From an uncultured Chloroflexota bacterium (lineage in GTDB: Bacteria > Chloroflexota > Anaerolineae > Anaerolineales > Anaerolineaceae), in contig CACYHU010000022.1 of the NCBI GenBank assembly GCA_902774215.1, forward strand, positions 1-33,072: DNA of 33,072 nucleotides, read 5' to 3'. Below are positions 16,593 to 24,931 of the stretch, in pieces. The translations under genes and the position numbers were made by a program. Positions within the stretch are counted from its first letter, which is position 1. Every line of letters starts with the position of its first letter. The notes beneath the pieces were generated by a model. The model did not search any database. It saw nothing but the letters and a program-made list of their open reading frames with translations, and had not been told where the DNA came from.

Positions 16593-16620
16593 ATCATAAC
16601 ATATTTCTAATCTCTGTCAA
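16593..16620 (-). promoter_or_regulatory. Promoter of vapBC
   Basis: On the minus strand TTGACA (plus 16615-16620) and TATGAT (plus 16593-16598) are separated by 16 bp. The predicted start of transcription is next to the palindromic operator. Confidence 0.68.
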
Positions 16621-16669
16621 GAGGGATTGCCGTTAGACTTCAGATTTTTAGTTTTATAATTATGCAAGG

Positions 16670-17116
16670 ATGAAACCGAACTTCACCGATATCAAAGCCA
16701 GTTCGAACGAACGCATCAGAAAGGCAGGCAGTGAGATGGGTACCAGTTATAAGGGCGACTCGCCAACCTTTCGGAGTGTGGGGGAAAATTTATCGAGTGT
16801 TTCGAAATCTTTTTCGTATGTAAATGGTCGTTTTGGTATATCGAGTCCAAGTACGGGTAACAATACAAGGAACATATTTTCCAAAGATCCTTTACGTACT
16901 GCCATAGATTTTTATAATCAGTTGACCTATGGTGGTATTGAGAATTTCTATGAAAATGGGAATAGAAAAATAACCGAAATGGCAGATGGAACGATTATAA
17001 CTTGGCGAAAGACTTCGAAATCAGATGGAACTCCAGTTGTCGAAATCAACATTAAAGGCAGTTCCAACAATAGTGGGTTGAAGAATCAAAAAATACATTT
17101 TGTGGGGGAACAATGA
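16670..17116 (+). CDS. Orphan C-terminal module of a polymorphic toxin
   Basis: The 148-residue protein, on the strand opposite to its neighbours, ends in a pattern seen at the C-terminus of many polymorphic (Rhs/LXG/CdiA-type) toxins: TAIDFYNQLTYGGIE (77-91), then MADGTIITWRKTSKSDGTPV (104-123), EINIKG, and LKNQKIHFV near the end. The N-terminal 70 residues are Ser/Asn-rich and contain no delivery domain, signal peptide or repeats, so it looks like a tip cut off from a larger toxin. TTAGAC-16-TATAAT lies just upstream; the spacing to the ATG would make the mRNA almost leaderless. Composition is AT-rich compared with BREX genes. It overlaps the next gene by 4 bp. Confidence 0.68.
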   Translation: MKPNFTDIKASSNERIRKAGSEMGTSYKGDSPTFRSVGENLSSVSKSFSYVNGRFGISSPSTGNNTRNIFSKDPLRTAIDFYNQLTYGGIENFYENGNRKITEMADGTIITWRKTSKSDGTPVVEINIKGSSNNSGLKNQKIHFVGEQ

Positions 17117-17685
17117 CAAACGAAATCGACATCTCAATAACTGAGAAGACTCTTAGTATTCTGCGAAATATGATCGGAAAAAAATTCGAAAAATTCCGCA
17201 GCGATCCCTTTATCTTTTCTCCAAGTGTGTTTGGCATTGTAGGGATTTTTATTGATGGAAAATCATACAGTATAACAAGTTTGCTTGAAGAGAAAAATCG
17301 TTTCTTTGAACAAACTGAAGTCGCAGTACTAAAAATCGTTGAGACTGAGGATAAAAACATCGTCAGTAAAATGGACGGGGGAGCGATGGTTGAAACACCG
17401 GTAATGGATACTATTCAATCAATCAGCGTGGTCAACGATATTGAGTGCGTAACTCATAATGAAGACAAAAGAGTCTTCAAAAGTTCAAAAGGCATCATAT
17501 TCCATATGAAAAGTGGGAATGAAATATCTTTTGAGATTGGTACCTGGTTTTCTGAATTTATTACAATCATGAAAGGATATGATTTGATTCAGAAGTTTAC
17601 ACCGATCGGTGAATTTATTGATGAATGGGACGAAACCGCTGGTTATATTCCTGAGGTGTCAAGGGAAATAATTCGTCTCAAATAG
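17113..17685 (+). CDS. Probable immunity protein of the adjacent toxin module
   Basis: I do not recognise the family of this 190-residue protein. It has no signal peptide or membrane segment and is mixed alpha/beta by appearance, with WFSEFITIMKGYDLIQKF (about 145-162) and an acidic C-terminus (FIDEWDETAGYIPEVS). Its start overlaps the stop of the toxin module by 4 bp (ATGA) with GGGGG upstream, the classic spacing of a toxin followed by its immunity gene. The function is inferred from position only. It converges on brxC, from which it is separated by a hairpin. Confidence 0.65.
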   Translation: MTNEIDISITEKTLSILRNMIGKKFEKFRSDPFIFSPSVFGIVGIFIDGKSYSITSLLEEKNRFFEQTEVAVLKIVETEDKNIVSKMDGGAMVETPVMDTIQSISVVNDIECVTHNEDKRVFKSSKGIIFHMKSGNEISFEIGTWFSEFITIMKGYDLIQKFTPIGEFIDEWDETAGYIPEVSREIIRLK

Positions 17686-17705
17686 AAACTTTTTGAAAAA
17701 ATAAT

Positions 17706-17742
17706 GATACCGGATTTGCGATAATCAAACAAGTCCGGTATC
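17706..17742 (-). terminator. Terminator of brxC, between convergent genes
   Basis: The arms GATACCGGA (17706-17714) and TCCGGTATC (17734-17742) form a 9-bp stem. On the minus strand it is followed by ATTATTTTTTC, as in a Rho-independent terminator, 37 bp after the brxC stop. On the plus strand no T run follows, so its effect on the immunity gene is less sure. Confidence 0.65.
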
Positions 17743-17778
17743 ACAGACAGCTTGGTAATAAGTTATTACGCAATCAAT

Positions 17779-20700
17779 TCATAATCTGATTTTCTTCCCA
17801 TCCCGGACTGCTGATAGGTATGCTTCACGAAGAGCGTTCAGGTAGGCTTCTACATCTGCTTCGCTGTCGAGGATCTGAGTATGAGTTCTCGGACGGAGAG
17901 AGGATGCAGCTACATAGACCGGCTGCGGAGTTGGGACAGGCTCCGGTGTGATTGTTCCACCTTTAGGACCCGGTTCAGGCGGTTCCGGCGATTGTGGATG
18001 ACGATTGGCTTCAGCCATTTCATGCTGATGGTTAAGACGATCGATCTCTCCTTCCATAAAGGCATGCAATTCACTGTCAATGGTGAGGGCACGATTCAAT
18101 CGGTCGATCTTATTCCTCTCCGCATCAAATTCACGGGCAAAGATCTGTTTCTGCTCTTCGGTGAGATCCGGATAATCCCCAGTATTCTGAAAATCTGTTT
18201 CCAGACGGTCGATCCGTTTTTTTGCCTCATCCCGTTCCGTAATGAGCATGGATTCAATCAACCCCTGCAGTTTCGGCTGCAGTTGTTTGAGTTTCTGGAT
18301 CCCGCCGTTCCTGTGACAGTCCGGATCCGCAAGAGTCGACTCCATCTGCGTCCTTTCCGTACATTGTCCCAGGCTGTTCAGATTATCCTGTTCATCCCGC
18401 AGGAAGTGCTGCGCTTCCAGATAAATGGTCTTTTGCGGTGTGGAATTGAAAAACGACATCAGATCATCCAGCTTCCGGGCTTTCAGCATCAGCAGAAAAG
18501 CGGCATTATCATTCATACCGGTCAGATAAAACTCATCGGGCTTCCCGCAAAAAGCATGGAGTGCATCTGCGGCATCCCGCAGTTGGGTATGGAACACTGC
18601 AAAATCACGGTTAGAAAGCCAGCCATTGAGCTGTTCATGATAATTTCCAAGTCCTTCCCGAGTGTCTCTTGCCAGGCTCCGTGCATCTGCGGCAGTACTG
18701 GGATAAGTGAAAAAGTCCTGGAAGAAATTCCGGAGTGCATTGATTTGCTGCGCGGAGTAAGTTTTTTGTGCAGAAACCATAACAGCCTGATAGTTTCTGG
18801 ACTGAGTCAATGTATTTTCCAACGCCTTGCTTCCCTGCACGATGCTGCCGTTCTGTTTTAGTTCGATCTTTTCTTTCACCAGCAGCGCAGCCAGAACACA
18901 CTGCAGATCATCTTCGAACCAGCCGTAGGTATTATCAGAATAATACTCCATCAGCATTTTTAGTGTGACTGTTTCATCGCCCAAGGCCAGCAGCCTGATC
19001 CTTGACAGAACATCACTCTCTTCCGTTTGCAGTTCGTCACTCAAGGAACGGGTACGGTTCAGGATCCCGCTGATCATGGCGGAATTGTAATGGCGGTTCG
19101 CGACCATGCTGAGGTTCGGATAGACCTGTTCGATGAGCCGGGTAAAAGCAGCCTGAACCATTTGTTTCGGCTCACCCTGCTGCAGCTGGATAATGCTGCC
19201 GGAGGCGATCCATGCTGCTTCCTTCAGATCCGTGTTGATCCTTGCCCGCAGTTCTTCTTTGCGCTTTTTATTGGCATCGATCAGTTTACTGATAATCGAT
19301 GCACGGGTCGACTGTTCCCCAGTGCGGCTGGTAACGCTGCAGTATTTATCCGTCTGCAGGTAGTGCTTCAGTTCACTCCACAGGACCGGATCGTTTTTCA
19401 TGACGATCATCAGTTCCTTTTTGCCGCTGTTATGCCCGATCAGGATCGCCGTATTCTGATTATCTTCATTGTACGGCGTGATCACATTGATCGAAAGATG
19501 TTCACCGCTGACATAAGTAACGTCATCAACCTTTTTCTGGAATTTATAGTCTTTACCGCTGGGCTGATAGCGTATGGCATTATCCCTGATGATGTCGCCA
19601 TAGACGACCTTATTCATTTCTTTGCCCATCATCGCATCATCCACGGAGATATTGCGGATCTCATTTTCAATGGCTTTTTCCTCATCCGTGAGAAACTCAT
19701 AGAGCTCTCCGCTGCGGCGGATATAGCTCTCCTGTTCCAGACGTTCCAGTGATCCCGCAATTCTCTCCTTCAGTTTCGACGCGCTCTGTCCCAAAGATTC
19801 CTGCATCAGGATCCGTATATTGGTGATGGAGGCTTTAAAGGATTGTTCGAAGCGGACAAGGAAAAGACTCTTCAACACCGAGACTGTAAACTCATCCCCA
19901 AGGTTCTTCTCTGCCTGATACAGGGATGCCTGAAGCCCGGAGACCAGCGTATCCTGAATGCCGTCATAGGTTCGGTAAAAAGCGGCCAGTGTACCGGTAT
20001 TGTCAATTTCCGCATTTTTGATGCTCTTCAGAACCTTCTGGAAGACTCCCAGCATGGATCGCTCCCCGACAGAACTGCTGCGTCCTTCAAAGGCATTCTG
20101 TTCCGAAAAAGCCCGGATGATGCTCTGGAACAGGTCAAACTGGTAGGGGACGAAGGGATATTTCTCGATGAATTCCTTCTCATCCCTGTATACCGGGAAG
20201 GAACGAGACCCGTCGGTGAAATCAAACAGCATATGGAAATCACTGCGGGTCCGGGCGTAAAGCGACTTGAGGAAAGGAAGGTGCTCTTCTTTCTTTGCCA
20301 GCAGGCGGCGGGAGATAACTTCATCCACGTTTTTGCTGCCAAGCTTCATGCGGATCCCGAAGCGGGCCTGAATGCGGGTAAAGTCATCTGTCTGAGCTTT
20401 GTTTTCCAGATTACCCAGGAACGCGGTCATGTCCTCCTGCGCGGTCACAAAGATGAAGCTTCGTCCGGGAATTTCTGTTGCAAGGGTTTCCGCGATCGTT
20501 TGGAGCATTGTCATATATTGTGTGGAATGAACGATGAACTGACCGACTTCATCCGCGAAAAAGTTGATGCGCAGTTTGGGGTCATTTTGGGCATTCAGCC
20601 AGTTTTTCACATCGGTAACAAAATCCAGTGCGGAGATCTTGTATGTATCTTTATACTGTTTCACGATCCCATCAACCTGATCCCCGGTTACTCTGGCATA

Positions 20701-21324
20701 TGCTTTATCGATATTTTTTGACTGCAGAATGGCTTGTTTTCTCCCATCGGTCCAATCTCTGCCGCTAATCTCCCTGTAGGCGGATTTAAAGGCTTCATAC
20801 TGTCCGTTTTTATCAAGATCCCGCTCCAGTCGGGCAACGTGAGGCATCTGTTCGCTGTAACCGCAGAAACGGTCAAACATACGGACGAAAGCCCTGAGAA
20901 CCGGCATTCCATCCGCGGCACTATCTGTATTTTCGCCGATCTGGATCATATTGAACAGGATCGAGCAGGAAGGGATACTGCGAAGGAGCTTGATGCTGCC
21001 GCCGAGAAATTTATTATCATTCTGATCTGCTTTAGAGACAAACTCATCGATAATATCCAGATCGTCCACTGTATCGTGAGCCAGCAGCATGGATAGCATC
21101 TTCAATAAATGGGATTTACCGGAACCAAAGAAACCGGAGATCCATGCACCATTGACAGAGCCGGGATGAAGATATTCTTCAAGCATTTTGTCCAGCTGTT
21201 TCTGAACTTCATCGGTCATGACATATTCAGTGATCTCGCCTCGAAGGTGCCGGGTATCATCTGCTTTTATGACCTGCTCGATATCCTGGTTGATATCTTT
21301 TTCAAAAAGTTCATATAATTTCAT
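17779..21324 (-). CDS. brxC: BREX P-loop ATPase BrxC
   Basis: The 1181-residue protein is the large P-loop ATPase of type 1 BREX. Walker A is GFFGSGKSHLLK (64-75) and the Walker B-like strand is RINFFADEVGQFI (about 253-265). A long alpha-helical middle with coiled-coil-like stretches precedes a Pro-rich linker (EPPEPGPKGG, PEPVPTPQPVY) and a C-terminal tail with ASSLRPRTHTQILDSEADVE. BrxC is required for BREX restriction and modification and is thought to work with BrxB and PglZ. Its ATG overlaps the brxB stop by one base (TGATG), so the two are translationally coupled. The transcript ends at the hairpin at 17706-17742. Confidence 0.95.
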   Translation of the reverse strand: MKLYELFEKDINQDIEQVIKADDTRHLRGEITEYVMTDEVQKQLDKMLEEYLHPGSVNGAWISGFFGSGKSHLLKMLSMLLAHDTVDDLDIIDEFVSKADQNDNKFLGGSIKLLRSIPSCSILFNMIQIGENTDSAADGMPVLRAFVRMFDRFCGYSEQMPHVARLERDLDKNGQYEAFKSAYREISGRDWTDGRKQAILQSKNIDKAYARVTGDQVDGIVKQYKDTYKISALDFVTDVKNWLNAQNDPKLRINFFADEVGQFIVHSTQYMTMLQTIAETLATEIPGRSFIFVTAQEDMTAFLGNLENKAQTDDFTRIQARFGIRMKLGSKNVDEVISRRLLAKKEEHLPFLKSLYARTRSDFHMLFDFTDGSRSFPVYRDEKEFIEKYPFVPYQFDLFQSIIRAFSEQNAFEGRSSSVGERSMLGVFQKVLKSIKNAEIDNTGTLAAFYRTYDGIQDTLVSGLQASLYQAEKNLGDEFTVSVLKSLFLVRFEQSFKASITNIRILMQESLGQSASKLKERIAGSLERLEQESYIRRSGELYEFLTDEEKAIENEIRNISVDDAMMGKEMNKVVYGDIIRDNAIRYQPSGKDYKFQKKVDDVTYVSGEHLSINVITPYNEDNQNTAILIGHNSGKKELMIVMKNDPVLWSELKHYLQTDKYCSVTSRTGEQSTRASIISKLIDANKKRKEELRARINTDLKEAAWIASGSIIQLQQGEPKQMVQAAFTRLIEQVYPNLSMVANRHYNSAMISGILNRTRSLSDELQTEESDVLSRIRLLALGDETVTLKMLMEYYSDNTYGWFEDDLQCVLAALLVKEKIELKQNGSIVQGSKALENTLTQSRNYQAVMVSAQKTYSAQQINALRNFFQDFFTYPSTAADARSLARDTREGLGNYHEQLNGWLSNRDFAVFHTQLRDAADALHAFCGKPDEFYLTGMNDNAAFLLMLKARKLDDLMSFFNSTPQKTIYLEAQHFLRDEQDNLNSLGQCTERTQMESTLADPDCHRNGGIQKLKQLQPKLQGLIESMLITERDEAKKRIDRLETDFQNTGDYPDLTEEQKQIFAREFDAERNKIDRLNRALTIDSELHAFMEGEIDRLNHQHEMAEANRHPQSPEPPEPGPKGGTITPEPVPTPQPVYVAASSLRPRTHTQILDSEADVEAYLNALREAYLSAVRDGKKIRL

Positions 21325-21938
21325 CAGTCCACCCCGTAATTGAAAATGTTATACGCCCGGTAATAGCGTTCATTTTTGAATGTATCGAAAAGTTCCAGAG
21401 ACAATCCGATACTCTCGGTTTGCTTGTAACTGCCTGGGAAGAAAAGTACGACCGGCTCATCATTGATGACCGTCTGCATGTTTTCCAGCAGGTTGTGGGT
21501 ACGGATCCATGGATATACTTCACCGATCCCGCTGATAAAGATGATCTTATGATCCCCCTGTTTGACACGATCCTGTATTTTCCGCAGGAAGGTGCCGCCA
21601 AGATCAATTGTTGCCTGAATGGTTTCCAACAGGTCACTCTTATCGATTTCTGTTTCCTGATCCATGATATCCTCGAAGGCTCCTTCTTCCTTCAGGATCT
21701 CAATACTCAGATCATACAGGTCGATCTCGCAGACGCCGATCCCGTTAGAGGTCCGCAGACGCTTTGCCAGAAGAGCACGCTGCTTATTGAATTCATTTGA
21801 TTCTGCCGGAGGAAAAGGGCAGATGTAATAGGACGTTTCCCGCCCGATTCCCTGCATGGATAAAAACCGGCCCGAGATGAACACTTTGTAAAGATAATCT
21901 ATTCTTTTATTCAGAGGTTCCTTTTCTATCGACTTCAT
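21324..21938 (-). CDS. brxB: BREX protein BrxB (DUF1788)
   Basis: This protein of about 204 residues matches BrxB: LNKRIDYLYKVFISGRFLSM, the YYICPFPPAESNEFNKQRALL stretch (split here), DLYDLSIEILKE, then HKIIFISGIGEVYPWIRTHNLL and PVVLFFPGSY. BrxB is an essential small BREX component of unknown activity. A longer frame begins at 21989, but GGGGAG stands 8 bp before the ATG at 21938 (MKSIEKEPL), so I place the start there; this leaves a 22-bp gap after brxA in place of a 29-bp overlap. Its stop overlaps the brxC start. Confidence 0.92.
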   Translation of the reverse strand: MKSIEKEPLNKRIDYLYKVFISGRFLSMQGIGRETSYYICPFPPAESNEFNKQRALLAKRLRTSNGIGVCEIDLYDLSIEILKEEGAFEDIMDQETEIDKSDLLETIQATIDLGGTFLRKIQDRVKQGDHKIIFISGIGEVYPWIRTHNLLENMQTVINDEPVVLFFPGSYKQTESIGLSLELFDTFKNERYYRAYNIFNYGVD

Positions 21939-21960
21939 ATTGTGTTCTCCCCGAATACAA

Positions 21961-22476
21961 TCAGATCCTGATGACTCCGTTTTCGTCAATAATTCCGGCC
22001 TGGCGCATCAGTGTCATGGCATTGAAAATAAGTTTTTTTCTCGTAGATTCTGTGTAATTCCGCAGATTTTCATGTTCCATAGACTTCTGATCATAAAACG
22101 CTCTGAGATCTGCTGACGAGATGACAGGATCGGATGATACCGCTTTTTCCGGCAGCAGCTCAGTGCACAGTTCATCGATAAAGGGATAAGTCCGGCGGAC
22201 CGCGGTCCAGAGCAGTTCGCGCTGCCGATCCGGATCCGCAGAGACAAATTCTTCCATCTCGGAATTATCGAGTGTTTTCAGGCGTTTCACGAGTTCTCCC
22301 CGCTGCCGTTCGATGCTCGACTGGCTGCGTTTCTGCATCAGGTTTTCAGTACGGATCTGTTCCCATGTTTTTTTCCAGTCGTATGTTTTTATATAAGCTT
22401 CGGCAATCGCCAGACTCTCAGGATACATCAATCCCGCGGCTGTATATGACATCAGGTAATCAGTGCTCATTTTCAT
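21961..22476 (-). CDS. brxA: BREX protein BrxA (DUF1819)
   Basis: This 171-residue protein matches BrxA, a small NusB-like helical nucleic-acid-binding protein and the usual first gene of type 1 BREX. Visible family strings are LMSYTAAGLMYPESLAIAEA, RLKTLDNSEMEEF and LRNYTESTRKKLIFNAMTLM. The ribosome binding site is weak (GAAAG before ATG). It is separated from brxB by 22 bp and starts a brxABC operon. About 140 bp upstream there is a plausible promoter. Confidence 0.9.
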   Translation of the reverse strand: MKMSTDYLMSYTAAGLMYPESLAIAEAYIKTYDWKKTWEQIRTENLMQKRSQSSIERQRGELVKRLKTLDNSEMEEFVSADPDRQRELLWTAVRRTYPFIDELCTELLPEKAVSSDPVISSADLRAFYDQKSMEHENLRNYTESTRKKLIFNAMTLMRQAGIIDENGVIRI

Positions 22477-22572
22477 TCTTTCATCTTGTACGTAAACCCG
22501 ACATTCTATAGCATTATATATGCCCGGATCACTAATTCCTCTGCAGAGAAGCCTTATCCAAAATTATTTCCG

Positions 22573-22585
22573 AAAGCCAGGCTTT
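22573..22585. promoter_or_regulatory. Small palindrome in the brxA leader
   Basis: AAAGCC and GGCTTT are separated by a single A. The site lies about 30 bp downstream of the predicted transcription start of brxABC. It could be an operator, but no regulator gene of the BrxR type is visible in the window. Confidence 0.3.
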
Positions 22586-22621
22586 TCCTTCAAATAAACT
22601 ATAAAAATTTCTCCAAATACA

Positions 22622-22651
22622 ATTATACATAGCGAAACGAAATTTATTCAA
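22622..22651 (-). promoter_or_regulatory. Candidate promoter of brxABC
   Basis: On the minus strand TTGAAT (plus 22646-22651) and TATAAT (plus 22622-22627) are separated by 18 bp. The region is AT-rich, so chance matches are possible; it is the best candidate upstream of brxA. Confidence 0.5.
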
Positions 22652-22666
22652 CGAAATTTAAAAACC

Positions 22667-23135
22667 TTATTGCCGGAAATCTTCGAGAAAAACTTCCGGT
22701 TCATTGCCGATATAAATGAATACCTGACCTTGCATTGGCTTCGATTTTTCACTGCCAGTCTTTTCGAACGCAAGCCGTCCTGTATGGAACACCATTGCCG
22801 ATGCGTGTTCGGCAAGATCACGGAACCATCTGGTTTTTGCCGCGTTGTTTACCAGAATAGTTGCCTGTTCGATTTCGCTTGTCAGAAGCTTTGCCGTAAA
22901 TTTCTGGATCAGACTGTAAGGCGGAGTCAGCCAGATTTTTTTACGCCATTCCTGTGAAAGTCCGTCCTCCCGGATAGAATAATATTTTGAGGCCTTTACG
23001 GTTTCATTCGCAGCTGAGCAGGAAGATGGCATAGGGATCAATTTCTGCAGACAGGATATTCTGAAAATATCCCGTCATTTCAAATTTCCTTCGGATTCCG
23101 CCGATTCCTGCGCAAAGATCTAATGTTCTGTACAT
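22667..23135 (-). pseudogene. Chimeric relic: C5-cytosine methyltransferase start joined to a phage-type Dam methyltransferase
   Basis: From 23135 a 43-codon frame begins MYRTLDLCAGIGGIRRKFEM and reaches SAEIDPYA, which is the N-terminus with motif I of a C5-cytosine DNA methyltransferase. It stops at 23004-23006. In another frame the DNA continues as a phage-type N6-adenine (Dam) methyltransferase: AANETVKASKYYSIREDGLS, the catalytic-type motif WLTPPYSL (usual form NPPY), then ILVNNAAKTRWFRDLAEHAS and MVFHTGRLAFEK up to 22667. Motif IV reads TPPY rather than NPPY. Neither enzyme is complete, so this is an inactive fusion scar next to brxA. Confidence 0.75.
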
Positions 23136-23364
23136 ATACCTATTTTATCTTTACCATGAAACTGTAGTGCTGTTTAGAAAAGTGAACTTTCCCGAATTGA
23201 GAATTCAGCTTGTAAAGTGCAGTTCCAATTGATCCAAAACTCCTAAAATAGCAAATGAACATGTTCCGTATATGTCCGTGACAGCTTCATAGATACCTAT
23301 AACGATCTTCCTGAAATGTTTCGGGAAAATGTCCGTGACGCATTGATTGAATTTCGCAATTCGA

Positions 23365-23451
23365 AACTCAAGAAATAACCAGGCCGAAAATGCTATCCGT
23401 CCATTTGTGATCGGAAGAAAAAATTGGCTGTTTGGCGATACTATCGGCGGC
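23365..23451 (+). pseudogene. Fragment of an IS66-family transposase
   Basis: The plus strand encodes NSRNNQAENAIRPFVIGRKN followed by WLFGDTIGG, which matches the conserved C-terminal block of IS66-type transposases (usual form NNRAENAIRPFVIGRKNWLF). A stop lies just upstream in frame and the protein ends a few codons later, so only about 29 codons survive. Confidence 0.85.
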
Positions 23452-23625
23452 ACCTTACCTTAATATGAAGAATAAACTGTTCGCAATGTGATTCTAAAGC
23501 GAGGTCTTACATGTTGTTGGAGGATAAGGTTTCATCCAACTCTTTGCTCAAACGGGTAACGAAACATAACACTGTGTTTATTGAACGGAAAGTGGTTTAG
23601 TAACTGCTATCCGGTGAGCAGCACT

Positions 23626-23659
23626 GAGTGGCCGCTGGAAAACGCTCCAGTGGCCACTC
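23626..23659. repeat. Strong hairpin downstream of the trypsin-like protease gene
   Basis: GAGTGGCCGCTGGA (23626-23639) pairs with TCCAGTGGCCACTC (23646-23659), 13 of 14 positions, with a 6-nt loop. It starts 18 bp after the protease stop codon. No T run follows on either strand, so it may be an mRNA 3' stabiliser, a weak terminator, or part of the IS end. Confidence 0.65.
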
Positions 23660-23676
23660 GCCTCCGCAGAATGCAA

Positions 23677-24909
23677 TTATTTCGTTGGACATAAATAATA
23701 CCAGGATTCTGAATCTTGTCCTTCAGCTATCCATCCTGTTTCTCCTGTACTTGGAACGTTGACATACCAAAAGTAATGGTATTGTTGATCTCCAACTCTC
23801 TCACCTTTGTAATTAATAGCATCATAAAAGACACATTCAGGACCACTGAGAACTTTTAGCCTGGTATTGGGAGGTAAGAAATGTATAAGAGTCCCATAAC
23901 CAGGTTTGTCCTTCAACCAAACGCCTCCGCTTGCGCATATATATGCATATCCGCCGACAGACAACCTTGGTCCAGCCGCACCCGGGCAGGAACTTCTGCC
24001 GTATGAATATGGTGTTGCTGTCGGTCTGAAACTTGGCCGAGGTGTTGCCGTAGGTGTATTTATTGAAGAACCTAATTTACCACCATCTGCTTTTATTTTT
24101 TCAAGCATCTGATTACGTATTCGTACTCCTATATTAGTATAGCTATTATGTGCCACATTGATTCCGACAACATAATTATTCCTGTCAAAAATCGGAGATC
24201 CGCTCGTGCCCGGAAGTGTATCGATTGTATAATTCAGTATGTATTCAGATAACGCATCAATATACCCTGTGTCATATTTCATGGCTATTGGCTTCGAACC
24301 ATTGTCTGGAAATCCGGCAATAGTAACTCTTTCTGATTTTAAAGAGGAGTCACTACGTGTGGACAATCCGAACCAACCTGTGGTGTCACCTACATTGGAA
24401 TCCAGGATAAGGTATCCCCAATCATATTGACGGGAATTCCAGTTAGTATTAGCGATATGACCTCTCCATGATCCAGAATATCTATAGACATAATTTTTTG
24501 CATTTTTATAACCGAAATAAAGTGTGATCTGATCAGCCCACTTCTGGTGATCTTCGCAATAAAGGCAATGGGCTGCTGTCATTACAACATTTCTTCCAAC
24601 CAAAAATGCAGTTCCTCTCCATGTGTCTCCGCATTCCGCTGTTACGTCCATATGAGCGATTGCTGAATACGGATAAGAAGATGTATAATTTATTTCGGTC
24701 AAACCATTATAGCCAAAAATTGTTCGATCCATGTTGTCAGGAACATACCCGTCAACTTCTTCGTAATCTCCGTCATCAGGTATATTGTCAATTTCGAAAA
24801 ATTCTATAGTGCCATGTCCATCTTCATCCATTTCAGCGTTGGCTATTGCTCGCTGTATGACAAAAGTCATAGAAAATATCAGAATGAAAACCAATACAAA
24901 TTTTTTCAT
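23677..24909 (-). CDS. Secreted trypsin-like serine protease (S1, V8-like) with SH3-like C-terminus
   Basis: The 410-residue protein has a signal peptide (MKKFVLVFILIFSMTFVIQR, then AIANA as likely cleavage site). The catalytic triad is His114 in VVMTAAHCLYC, Asp163 in RQYDWGYLILD, and Ser236 in TLPGTSGSPIF. The layout resembles glutamyl-endopeptidase/V8-type enzymes. A Pro/Thr-rich linker (about 283-310) leads to a C-terminal SH3-like part (about 325-410) with WLKDKPGYGTLIHFLPPNTR and TGETGWIAEG, of the sort that binds cell walls. AAAGGAG precedes the ATG. It follows the C11 protease gene by 22 bp and is probably its operon partner. It acts outside the membrane. Confidence 0.9.
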   Translation of the reverse strand: MKKFVLVFILIFSMTFVIQRAIANAEMDEDGHGTIEFFEIDNIPDDGDYEEVDGYVPDNMDRTIFGYNGLTEINYTSSYPYSAIAHMDVTAECGDTWRGTAFLVGRNVVMTAAHCLYCEDHQKWADQITLYFGYKNAKNYVYRYSGSWRGHIANTNWNSRQYDWGYLILDSNVGDTTGWFGLSTRSDSSLKSERVTIAGFPDNGSKPIAMKYDTGYIDALSEYILNYTIDTLPGTSGSPIFDRNNYVVGINVAHNSYTNIGVRIRNQMLEKIKADGGKLGSSINTPTATPRPSFRPTATPYSYGRSSCPGAAGPRLSVGGYAYICASGGVWLKDKPGYGTLIHFLPPNTRLKVLSGPECVFYDAINYKGERVGDQQYHYFWYVNVPSTGETGWIAEGQDSESWYYLCPTK

Positions 24910-24931
24910 TTTTTTCTCCTTTTATTATTTA

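Larger units (their letters stand above)
23141..23676. other. Gene-free scar with IS66 debris
   Basis: Apart from the IS66 fragment and the hairpin listed separately, only short broken reading frames are visible. One plus-strand frame, with NDLPEMFRENVRDALIEF (about 23290-23350), could be a further protein remnant that I cannot place. Confidence 0.5.

Noticed and set aside
17881..20721. Long plus-strand frames opposite brxC (326, 241 and 292 codons)
   Set aside because: They are antisense to a well-matched BrxC protein and show no domain or start signal.
23205..23453. 82-codon minus-strand gene
   Set aside because: The opposite strand carries a clear IS66 transposase fragment in part of this span, and the frame has no ribosome binding site.
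23626..23659. Rho-independent terminator after the trypsin-like gene
   Set aside because: The stem is strong but no T run follows on either strand, so I list it only as a hairpin.
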